A DNA stretch of 5,668 nt from NCBI GenBank assembly GCA_020851015.1, contig JADZDN010000188.1:1-5668 (forward strand). The letters are read 5' to 3'. The stretch's first letter is position 1. Each line of letters opens with the position of its first letter. This DNA is from Alphaproteobacteria bacterium (GTDB lineage Bacteria; Pseudomonadota; Alphaproteobacteria; JAEULC01). Below the pieces are notes generated by a model, which saw only the letters and a program-made list of their open reading frames with translations, ran no database searches and was not told the origin of the DNA. Shown here piece by piece: positions 1 to 5,668 of this stretch. The position numbers and the translations under genes were made by a program.

Positions 1-669
<669 letters not shown>

Positions 670-678
670 TCATCAATC

Positions 679-707
679 TGGAGCGCCTCCAAACCGCCGG
701 CCGGCGG
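679..707 (-). repeat. Two adjacent inverted repeats in the dnaK leader
   Basis: Two potential hairpins lie side by side in the predicted dnaK 5' leader. The first to be transcribed is the perfect 14-bp palindrome CCGCCGGCCGGCGG (694-707), next to a second palindrome GCCTTAAGGC (707-716). The second hairpin has arms TGGAG / CTCCA with a 3-base loop (679-691). A weaker CCCA/TGGG pair with a 5-base loop follows at 656-668. None has a U-tract, so they do not look like terminators. They could fold the leader mRNA, or be chance structure in GC-rich DNA. Confidence 0.45.
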
Positions 708-733
708 CCTTAAGGCGCGTTGCTCGTGGGGTC

Positions 734-762
734 ATATAGGTGCCGGCGGCGGGCCATGCAAG
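734..762 (-). promoter_or_regulatory. Probable RpoH (sigma-32)-type heat-shock promoter of dnaK
   Basis: On the minus strand CTTGCA (762 to 757) is followed after exactly 17 bases by CTATAT (739 to 734), preceded by an extra C. Alphaproteobacterial RpoH promoters are known for a CTTG-type -35 and a C-Y-T-A-T-N-T-like -10, so both boxes and the spacing fit; a sigma-70 reading (TTGCAT / TATATG) is poorer. The inferred transcription start is near 727, leaving a leader of about 127 nt. Seen: the boxes and spacing. Inferred: sigma factor and start point. Confidence 0.65.
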
Positions 763-788
763 CCGCCAAATGGGGTCCGGACCCCGGT

Positions 789-817
789 TTGACAGGCCCG
801 GGAGGGATGGGGATGCT
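789..817 (+). promoter_or_regulatory. Candidate sigma-70 promoter for the plus-strand three-gene operon
   Basis: A perfect TTGACA at 789-794 is followed after 17 bases by GATGCT (812-817), which matches only 3 of 6 positions of the -10 consensus. Transcription would begin near 824, which is the proposed first base of the 99-aa gene, so the message could be leaderless. The -35 boxes of this promoter and the dnaK promoter lie back to back about 26 bases apart. The weak -10 keeps confidence low. Confidence 0.3.
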
Positions 818-823
818 GGCCCC

Positions 824-1123
824 ATGCCGTTGTTCTATCAAGGCGGCCCGGCGGACCAGGACCCTGCCGCGGCAGACGCCGCTCGCGCGCGGGCGCGGCC
901 TTTCCGGCTGATCCAGGCGATCAGCGTTGGCGACGCGGTCGGGGGGATGCTGCTGCACTACCTGGCGCCCCGGCTGGGCGTGCCGGGCGAGGTCCTGGGC
1001 ATGCCGGTGCTGGAGTTCGTCGGGCTGGCGCTGATCGCGATCGGGGCCAGCGGCTACGTGCTGTTCGAGCTCCTGGCGCGGGCGGCCATGAAGCGGACCG
1101 ACCCGCCGCGGCCGCTGCGCTGA
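824..1123 (+). CDS. Small putative membrane protein of unknown function (99 aa)
   Basis: I do not recognise the family. The reading frame has strong G/C preference at third codon positions throughout, as in the neighbouring genes, which supports real coding. Residues 1-27 are polar and Ala/Arg-rich (RARARPFR at about 21-28). Residues 29-48 are moderately hydrophobic. Residues about 63-85 (EFVGLALIAIGASGYVLFELLA) form a convincing transmembrane helix, followed by a short basic tail ending in RPLR. The ATG at 824 is preferred: the in-frame extension back to a GTG at 740 has poor third-position bias and runs into the dnaK promoter. No good Shine-Dalgarno sits at normal spacing: GGAGGG (801-806) is 17 bases away and GGA (811-813) is weak. 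The gene is first in a tight plus-strand unit, with its stop 9 bases before the DUF1848 start. The product is likely an inner-membrane protein; its role is unknown. Confidence 0.6.
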   Translation: MPLFYQGGPADQDPAAADAARARARPFRLIQAISVGDAVGGMLLHYLAPRLGVPGEVLGMPVLEFVGLALIAIGASGYVLFELLARAAMKRTDPPRPLR

Positions 1124-1132
1124 CCATCCCGC

Positions 1133-2005
1133 ATGATCGTCTCGGCCAGCTACCGGACGGACATTCCGGCCTACTACGGCGCCTGGTTCCAGGCGCGCCT
1201 GGAGGCCGGCTATTGCCGGGTGCGCAATCCCTATGGCGGCAAGCCGCTGACCGTGTCGCTCCGGCCGGCGGATGTCCAAGGTTTCGTCTTCTGGACCCGC
1301 AATCCCGGACCCTTCGCGCCGGTCCTGGCCGAGCTGCATCGCCGGGGCATGCCTTTCGTCGTGCAGATGACCATCACGGGCTATCCGCGCGCGCTGGAGG
1401 AGGCGGTGCAGCCGGCGGCGCGCGCCGTGGAGCAGCTCCGGGCGCTCGCCCACGCCTATGGGCCGCGCGTTGCCGTCTGGCGCTACGACCCGATCCTGTT
1501 CACCACCCTCACGCCGCCCGAATGGCACCTGGCGCAGGTCGGCAAGCTGGCCCGGGCGCTCGCCGGCGCGACCGACGAGGCCGTCGTCTCGCTGGCCGAT
1601 GCCTACCGCAAGACGAAGCGCAATCTCGCGGCCGCCGCCCTGGCGCACGGTTTCGCACCGATGCCGCCGCTGGACGATCCCTTGTCCTTCCTGGGCGAAC
1701 TGGCGGCCGTCGCGGCGGGCCAGAATATCGCCATGACCGCCTGCACCGAGCCCGGGCTGGAATTCCCCGCCGCGCGCTGCATCGATGCAGGGCGCCTTTC
1801 CGACGTGGCCGGCCGGCCGATCGACGCGCGCCAACGCGGCAACCGGCCGGGCTGCCTGTGCAGCGAGAGCCGCGACATCGGCGCCTACGAAAGCTGCGCC
1901 CAGGGCTGCACCTACTGCTACGCGGTAGCGGATCGCGCGCGGGCCAAGCGGAACCTGGCGGCGCATCGTCCGGACGGCGAATTCCTGGTCGGGCCGGGAC
2001 CCTGA
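1133..2005 (+). CDS. DUF1848 family protein with C-terminal radical-SAM-like cysteine cluster
   Basis: A 290-aa uncharacterised protein that I assign to DUF1848. It opens with the family-like MIVSASYRTDIPAYY and contains FVFWTRNPGPF (51-61) and VWRYDPILFT (115-124). It ends with a Cys cluster: CLC at 241-243, the DIGAYESC segment, and C255-x3-C259-x2-C262 within CAQGCTYCYA. CxxxCxxC is the pattern that binds the 4Fe-4S cluster in radical SAM enzymes, where it normally lies near the N-terminus; the Pfam description of DUF1848 notes this resemblance. A redox or SAM-dependent catalytic role is therefore plausible, but no substrate or reaction can be named. The start at 1133 matches the family N-terminus although no clear ribosome site precedes it; coupling to the upstream gene, 9 bases away, may explain this. 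The stop overlaps the MFS start by one base (TGATG). There is no signal peptide or membrane segment, so it is probably cytoplasmic. Confidence 0.88.
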   Translation: MIVSASYRTDIPAYYGAWFQARLEAGYCRVRNPYGGKPLTVSLRPADVQGFVFWTRNPGPFAPVLAELHRRGMPFVVQMTITGYPRALEEAVQPAARAVEQLRALAHAYGPRVAVWRYDPILFTTLTPPEWHLAQVGKLARALAGATDEAVVSLADAYRKTKRNLAAAALAHGFAPMPPLDDPLSFLGELAAVAAGQNIAMTACTEPGLEFPAARCIDAGRLSDVAGRPIDARQRGNRPGCLCSESRDIGAYESCAQGCTYCYAVADRARAKRNLAAHRPDGEFLVGPGP

Positions 2006-3195
2006 TGGGGCAGACCCAGCCCGTCGGCCCCGCGCTCGCCATCACCTTCGGCAACCAGATCGCGATGGCGATGCCGGTCGGCGCCGCCTCGGTGCTGACG
2101 CCGGCCATGGCGGCGGGCATGGACGTGCCGATATCGCTGCTCGGCGTCTATGCCGCGATACTGTGGAGCGCGGCGATGATCGGCTCGCTCGCGTCGGGCT
2201 GGATGCTGGCCTGGATGGCGCCCGTGCGCGCGCTGCAGGTCATGATGCTGGTCACGGCGGCGGCGGCCTGGTGCGTGGCGTCGGGCAGGCTGTGGCTGGT
2301 GGCGGCGGGGGCGGTGCTGATGGGCCTGGCGGCCGGGCCGGAGGTGCCGGCCAGCGTGCAACTTCTGACCCGCGTGACGCCGGCGGCGCGGCGCAGCTTC
2401 GTGTTCTCGGCCAAGAGCACGGGCTGGCAGGTCGGCATGGCGACGCTGGGGCTGATCGCGCCGCCGCTGACCGCGACCTATGGCTGGCAGGGCTGCCTGA
2501 TCGTCCTGGGCGCGATCAGCGCGGCAGCGGCGCTGGCGCAGGAGCCGCAGCGCCGCCGCTACGATACCGCGCACCCGACCAGCCGGCCGCCGCGCGGCGT
2601 GGTGCTGGGCTCGATCCGCGCGGTTACCCAATCGCCGGACCTGCTGCGCCTGACCCTTGTCGCGGGCGTGCTGTCGGTGCCGATGACGGTGCTGATGTCG
2701 TTTCAGGTCTCGCTGCTGTCGGTCGAGCTGGGCTATGGGCTGGCGCTGGCGGGCACGGTGTTCGCCTGCAGCCAGGGGGGATGCGTCGTGGGCCGCCTGT
2801 TGGGCGGCTACGCGGCGGGGCGGTGGATCGCCCCCGACCAGTTCCTCATCCTGATCGGCTTCGCCATGGCGGCGATGTCCACGGCCTTCGGTCTCACGAC
2901 GCCGCAATGGCCGGTTGCCGCGGTGGTCGTCGTCGTGGTGCTGCTGGGCATGGCCGGCGCGGCGTGGCTGGGCGTCTGCCTGGCCGAGGTTTCGCGCATG
3001 GCACCCCCGCACCAGGTGGGCTTCGTCACCGGCGGGCTGCTGTTCTTCCACTACCTGGCGATCATCGTCACGCCGATCCTGTTCGCCGGCGGCGCGACGC
3101 TCTTCGGGTATCGCTGGGCCTATATCGGGGTCGGCGCGGTGACGGGCTTGGGCCTGGTTCTGCTGCTGCTGCTGCCCGCGCGGGCGCGCCGCTAG
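2005..3195 (+). CDS. Major facilitator superfamily (MFS) transporter, 12 TM
   Basis: A 396-aa integral inner-membrane protein of normal MFS length. Hydrophobic segments fall at about residues 9-35, 44-66, 74-92, 96-117, 137-155, 161-178, then a basic cytoplasmic loop (179-208, with QRRRYD), then 211-234, 244-268, 277-297, 302-325, 340-361 and 370-390. This 6 + loop + 6 pattern is diagnostic. The loop 8-9 region [12 protein letters not shown] (263-274) resembles MFS motif A; the equivalent in loop 2-3 ([16 protein letters not shown], 60-75) lacks the usual Asp. The substrate cannot be read from sequence, and direction (uptake or export) is unknown. The start at 2005 is preferred over the longer open frame reaching back to 1213: it overlaps the DUF1848 stop as TGATG, has GGGA five bases upstream, and the longer frame is Arg/Gly/Ala-rich shadow of DUF1848. 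Its TAG stop lies inside the CTAG that also ends grpE. Coupling to DUF1848 suggests a shared pathway. Confidence 0.93.
   Translation: MGQTQPVGPALAITFGNQIAMAMPVGAASVLTPAMAAGMDVPISLLGVYAAILWSAAMIGSLASGWMLAWMAPVRALQVMMLVTAAAAWCVASGRLWLVAAGAVLMGLAAGPEVPASVQLLTRVTPAARRSFVFSAKSTGWQVGMATLGLIAPPLTATYGWQGCLIVLGAISAAAALAQEPQRRRYDTAHPTSRPPRGVVLGSIRAVTQSPDLLRLTLVAGVLSVPMTVLMSFQVSLLSVELGYGLALAGTVFACSQGGCVVGRLLGGYAAGRWIAPDQFLILIGFAMAAMSTAFGLTTPQWPVAAVVVVVVLLGMAGAAWLGVCLAEVSRMAPPHQVGFVTGGLLFFHYLAIIVTPILFAGGATLFGYRWAYIGVGAVTGLGLVLLLLLPARARR
3192..3195. other. Interlocked convergent stop codons (CTAG)
   Basis: The palindrome CTAG contains both stop codons: the plus-strand transporter ends with TAG at 3193-3195, and minus-strand grpE ends with TAG on the complement of 3192-3194. 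There is no intergenic space, and no hairpin with a T-tract, between these convergent genes. Each transcript must therefore run at least some way antisense into the other gene, or stop by Rho. Confidence 0.95.
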
Positions 3196-3827
3196 CCTTT
3201 CGCCACGCCGACCAGCGCCGGGCGCAGCAGGCGGCCGTGGATGACGAATCCGGCCTGCAGCACCTGCACCACCGTGCCGCCGGGCTTGCCGGTGCCCGGC
3301 ACCTCGAACATCGCCTGGTGCAGGTTGGGGTCGAAGGGCTGGTCCATCGGCATCACCTTGGTGATGCCGTGCTTCTCCAGCATCGACTGGAGCTGGCGCT
3401 CGGTCAGCTCGACGCCTTCCATCAGCGTGGCGAGCGCGGTGTTGCCGGCCTTGGCGTCGGCCGGCAGCGCGTCGATCGCGCGGCGCAGATTGTCGGACAC
3501 GGTCAAGACGTCGCGGGCGAAATTGGCGACCGCGTATTTGCTGGCGTCCTCGCGGTCGCGCTCGGCCCGCCGGCGCGTGTTCTCCGTCTCCGCCAGCGCG
3601 CGCAGAAGCTGGTCCTTGAGCTGGGCCACCTCGGCCTGCTGCTGGCCGTCGCCGGCCGCATCCGCACCGGCCTCGGCGCTGCCGGGCGGCGAGGCGGGCG
3701 GGAACTCCTCCGGCGTCGGCGACTGCTGGTAGGCGCGCGCGGCCTTGGCGGCCGCGGCCGGGGTGGAAGGGCTCTCCTCGGCCGGGTCGTTCTCCGGCTG
3801 GTCGGCCTTGTTGGCGGGATCGGTCAT
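3192..3827 (-). CDS. grpE: Nucleotide exchange factor GrpE (Hsp70 cofactor)
   Basis: GrpE is a homodimeric cytoplasmic cofactor that speeds ADP release from DnaK, and in some bacteria acts as the thermosensor of the cycle. The 211-aa product has a disordered Pro/Ala/Glu-rich tail (residues 1-60), a long helical coiled-coil region (about 62-118, including [23 protein letters not shown]), a second helical stretch (about 128-153), and a C-terminal beta domain (about 155-210). The beta domain carries [12 protein letters not shown] (165-176) and [19 protein letters not shown] (193-211), which fits the GrpE signature. The common Asp of the GYxxxDRxLRPA motif is Gly here (G198), which the family pattern tolerates. 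The N-terminal tail is somewhat long, otherwise the size is normal. The ATG at 3825-3827 has only a weak ribosome site. The gene follows hrcA by 56 bases with no convincing separate promoter or terminator, so hrcA-grpE is probably one operon. Confidence 0.97.
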   Translation of the reverse strand: MTDPANKADQPENDPAEESPSTPAAAAKAARAYQQSPTPEEFPPASPPGSAEAGADAAGDGQQQAEVAQLKDQLLRALAETENTRRRAERDREDASKYAVANFARDVLTVSDNLRRAIDALPADAKAGNTALATLMEGVELTERQLQSMLEKHGITKVMPMDQPFDPNLHQAMFEVPGTGKPGGTVVQVLQAGFVIHGRLLRPALVGVAKG

Positions 3828-3883
3828 GTCCGGTGTCCAGGCTATGAATTCGTTGCGTCAGGTAGGGGTATCGGGCGCAAAAA

Positions 3884-4912
3884 TCAACCGAGCAGCTTGC
3901 CGATGACCTTGGCCGTGTAGTCGACCATCGGAATGATGCGCGCATAGTTCATGCGCGTTGGGCCGATCACGCCGATGGCGCCGATGATCTTTTCCTCGCG
4001 GTTGGCGTAGGGCGCGATGATGACCGAGCAGCCGGCCATCGAGAACAGCTCGTTCTGGGCGCCGATGAAGATGCGCACCCCCTCGCCCTTTTCCGATGCG
4101 TCGAGCAGGCGGACCATCGCCTCCTTGGTCTCCAGCATGGCGAACAGCGCGCGGATGCGCTCGAGGTCCGCCATCTGCTGCACGTCGGCCAGAAGCTGGC
4201 CCTGGCCGCGCACCAAAAGGTAGCCGCCGGTGTCCGACCAGGTGGCGAGCCCGGCCTCCACGACCTTGCGGCTCAATTCGTCGAGCTGCGCGCGATGCGC
4301 CTCGAGCTCCGCCTTGATGGCCAGGCTCGCCTCGCTGATCGTGCGGCCGACCAGGCGGCGCGCCAAGTAGTTGGTCGCCTCGACCAGGCTCGATGCGGGC
4401 ATGCCCAGCGGGATGTCGATGATGCGGTTCTCGACCAGCCCGTTCTCCGATACCAGCACGACCAGGGCGCGGCCGGGACCGAGCTGCACGAACTCGATAT
4501 GCTTCAGCGGCGCCTCGGCCTTCGGCGCCACCACCAGGCCGGCGCAGTTCGACAGGCCGGACAGCATGCTGGTCGCTTCCTCCAGCACCGAGGAAAGGCT
4601 GCGCCCCGATGCGGCGCAGCGCCCGTCGATATTTTCGCGCTCGGCGGCCGACAAGGCGCCGATCTCCAGCAGCCCGTCGACGAACAGCCGGAGCCCCGCC
4701 TCGGTGGGCACCCTTCCGGCCGAGGTGTGCGGCGCGTAGAGCAGCCCCGCCTCTTCCAGGTCCGCCATCACGTTGCGGATCGTGGCGGGGGACAGCGACA
4801 TGCCCAGCCGGCGCGAGATGGTGCGCGAGCCCACGGCCTCGCCGGTCTCGACATAGGCGTCGACGATATGGCGGAAGATTTCCCGCGAGCGGTCGTTCAG
4901 CGCACCGATCAT
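3884..4912 (-). CDS. hrcA: Heat-inducible transcription repressor HrcA
   Basis: HrcA is a dimeric repressor that binds the CIRCE operator and needs GroEL to stay active. The 342-aa product has an N-terminal winged-helix DNA-binding region (about 4-75: LNDRSREIFRHIVDAY, VGSRTISR, SPATIRNVMADLEEAGLL, then HTSAGRVPTEAGLRLFVD), followed by the GAF-like dimerisation domain (about 105-335). The C-terminal part shows IFIGAQNELFSMAGCSVIIA (281-300) and GAIGVIGPTRMNYARIIPMV (311-330), typical of the family. Length is normal and nothing is missing. The start at 4910-4912 places LNDRSREIF five residues in, as usual; the ribosome site is only a weak TGGA. The gene is divergent from rph and is followed by grpE. 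In other Alphaproteobacteria HrcA mainly controls groESL; no CIRCE sequence was found in this window, so autoregulation is not supported here. Confidence 0.97.
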   Translation of the reverse strand: MIGALNDRSREIFRHIVDAYVETGEAVGSRTISRRLGMSLSPATIRNVMADLEEAGLLYAPHTSAGRVPTEAGLRLFVDGLLEIGALSAAERENIDGRCAASGRSLSSVLEEATSMLSGLSNCAGLVVAPKAEAPLKHIEFVQLGPGRALVVLVSENGLVENRIIDIPLGMPASSLVEATNYLARRLVGRTISEASLAIKAELEAHRAQLDELSRKVVEAGLATWSDTGGYLLVRGQGQLLADVQQMADLERIRALFAMLETKEAMVRLLDASEKGEGVRIFIGAQNELFSMAGCSVIIAPYANREEKIIGAIGVIGPTRMNYARIIPMVDYTAKVIGKLLG

Positions 4913-4927
4913 CGTTTCCAGGCCCGG

Positions 4928-4948
4928 CCCGGGTAGGAAATTCCCGGG
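4928..4948 (-). repeat. CCCGGG inverted repeat with 9-base spacer in the hrcA leader
   Basis: Two copies of CCCGGG (4928-4933 and 4943-4948) flank an AT-richer 9-base spacer (TAGGAAATT on the plus strand). It lies between the predicted hrcA transcription start and the ATG, ending 15 bases before the start codon. It could form a 6-bp RNA stem with a 9-base loop, or be a protein-binding site. Each half is itself palindromic, so it may be read as a direct or an inverted repeat. Chance occurrence in GC-rich DNA is possible. Confidence 0.4.
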
Positions 4949-4958
4949 GCGCTGTGGT

Positions 4959-4987
4959 ATGTAGTCGCCGCTTGCCGGGGCGTCAAC
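4959..4987 (-). promoter_or_regulatory. Candidate promoter of hrcA-grpE
   Basis: On the minus strand GTTGAC (4987 to 4982) is followed after 17 bases by CTACAT (4964 to 4959). The layout copies the dnaK promoter (CTTG-type -35, 17-base spacer, C-T-A-Y-A-T -10), so RpoH use is plausible. Shifted by one base it reads TTGACG / TACATA, a moderate sigma-70 promoter. Transcription would start near 4952, giving a leader of about 40 nt. The choice of sigma factor is inference. Confidence 0.5.
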
Positions 4988-5061
4988 ACGAAGGCCCGTC
5001 TGCCGGCCGACGCCGATCCGGCTTTGTCTTCAACCGCTTGTGACCCATGTGAAAGGCTCCC

Positions 5062-5668
5062 ATGCGCCCGTCCGGCCGCGCGCCCGACCAGCTCCGCCCC
5101 GTCGTCCTGGAACCCGGCTTCTCCAAGCACGCCGAAGGCTCGTGCCTCGCCCGCTTCGGCGACACGCATGTGCTGTGCACCGCCTCGGTTGAGGACAAGG
5201 TGCCGCCCTTCCTGCGCAATTCCGGCCAGGGCTGGGTGACCGCCGAGTACGGCATGCTGCCGCGCTCCACAGGCACCCGCACCGACCGCGAGGCCGCGCG
5301 GGGCAAGCAGTCCGGCCGCACGCAGGAGATCCAGCGCCTGATCGGCCGCTCGCTGCGCGCGGTCATGGACATGAAGGCCTTGGGCGAACTGCAGATCAAG
5401 ATCGACTGCGACGTGATCCAGGCCGATGGCGGCACGCGCACCGCGGCGATCACCGGCGCCTATGTGGCGCTGCACCAGGCGATCCAGCACCTGCGCAAGA
5501 TCGGCGCGATCAAGACGGCGCCGCTCACCGACCAGGTGGCCGCGATCTCCTGCGGCCTGTTCAAGGGCACGCCGGTGCTCGACCTCGACTACGCCGAGGA
5601 CAGCAACGCCGACGCCGACGCCAATTTCGTGCTCACCGGCAAGGGCGGCATCGTCGAGGTCCAGGGCA
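5062..5668 (+). CDS. rph: Ribonuclease PH, N-terminal 202 residues, truncated by the window edge
   Basis: RNase PH is a phosphate-dependent 3'-to-5' exoribonuclease that trims tRNA precursors and works as a hexamer in the cytoplasm. The visible product starts [14 protein letters not shown] and contains the family blocks [23 protein letters not shown] (split over residues 22-44), [14 protein letters not shown] (57-70), [20 protein letters not shown] (81-100) with the substrate-binding Arg86, [14 protein letters not shown] (120-133) with the phosphate-binding Thr125-Arg126, and [18 protein letters not shown] (173-190) with the conserved acidic pair Asp180 and Asp186. The usual length is about 238 aa, so some 36 residues lie beyond the window. 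The ATG at 5062 matches the family start and is preceded by GAAAGG (5051-5056) at 5-base spacing. It is divergent from hrcA, an arrangement common in Alphaproteobacteria. No clear promoter could be picked out in the 149-base gap. Confidence 0.97.
   Translation, partial: MRPSGRAPDQLRPVVLEPGFSKHAEGSCLARFGDTHVLCTASVEDKVPPFLRNSGQGWVTAEYGMLPRSTGTRTDREAARGKQSGRTQEIQRLIGRSLRAVMDMKALGELQIKIDCDVIQADGGTRTAAITGAYVALHQAIQHLRKIGAIKTAPLTDQVAAISCGLFKGTPVLDLDYAEDSNADADANFVLTGKGGIVEVQG

Noticed and set aside
694..707. GC palindrome as a Rho-independent terminator
   Set aside because: No U-tract on either strand, and it lies in the dnaK leader rather than after a gene.
740..823. Earlier GTG start for the small membrane protein (127 aa)
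   Set aside because: The extension has weak third-position GC bias and overlaps the dnaK -35/-10 region; the ATG at 824 fits better.
710..1966. 418-codon open frame on the minus strand opposite the 99-aa gene and DUF1848
   Set aside because: Arg/Gly-rich shadow translation with no recognisable family; it lies antisense to a confident DUF1848 gene and covers the dnaK promoter.
1213..2004. Longer N-terminus for the transporter (660 aa in total)
   Set aside because: The extra 264 residues are low-complexity Arg/Gly/Ala shadow of DUF1848. The start at 2005 gives a standard 12-TM length and a TGATG coupled junction.
3828..3883. Separate promoter or terminator between hrcA and grpE
   Set aside because: Only weak matches (a TTGATT at the hrcA end without a proper -10) and no stem followed by a T-tract; a shared operon is simpler.
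2163..3920. 585-codon plus-strand open frame
   Set aside because: Out of frame with the transporter, then antisense to grpE. The Gly/Arg/Ala/Asp-rich product has no domains.
1918..3945. 675-codon open frame on the minus strand across the transporter, grpE and the end of hrcA
   Set aside because: It has an Arg/Gln/His-rich composition without domains, and it overlaps two clearly identified genes in other frames. Such long shadows are expected in high-GC DNA.
4913..5061. CIRCE operator upstream of hrcA
   Set aside because: I looked for GCACTC / GAGTGC arms on both strands here and in the dnaK control region and found none.
4909..5490. 193-codon minus-strand open frame opposite rph
   Set aside because: Shadow of a certain rph gene. 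Its TGA overlaps the hrcA ATG, which first suggested coupling, but the product has no domain and antisense coding is unlikely.

Overview
The window is GC-rich and strongly GC3-biased. It carries the conserved chaperone neighbourhood rph / hrcA-grpE / dnaK, and its HrcA, GrpE, DnaK and RNase PH proteins read as typical of Alphaproteobacteria. A Rhodospirillales-like organism is my best guess; this is inferred from gene order and protein sequence, not proven.

Layout. Positions 1-600 (minus) hold the first 200 codons of dnaK, which runs off the left edge. Positions 601-823 are a divergent control region with a good heat-shock-type promoter reading into dnaK, a leader of about 127 nt with compact inverted repeats, and a weaker candidate promoter reading rightward. 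Positions 824-3195 (plus) form a tight three-gene unit: a 99-aa putative membrane protein of unknown function, a DUF1848 protein with a C-terminal radical-SAM-like cysteine cluster, and a 12-TM major facilitator transporter. Positions 3192-4912 (minus) hold grpE and hrcA, transcribed in the order hrcA then grpE. Positions 4913-5061 are a divergent control region with a candidate hrcA promoter and a CCCGGG inverted repeat. From 5062 (plus) rph starts and runs off the right edge after 202 codons.

How the genes work together. HrcA (heat-shock repressor), GrpE (nucleotide exchange factor) and DnaK (Hsp70) form one functional group, all on the minus strand. The three plus-strand genes sit between grpE and dnaK and are unrelated to protein folding. 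They look like an accessory cassette, with the transporter and grpE stop codons interlocked in a single CTAG. The dnaK and hrcA promoters share a layout, CTTG/GTTG-type -35, 17-nt spacer and CTAYAT -10, which fits RpoH (sigma-32) control. I found no CIRCE operator, so HrcA presumably acts elsewhere, for example on groESL.

The least understood part is the DUF1848-centred operon. The remaining content is standard housekeeping.
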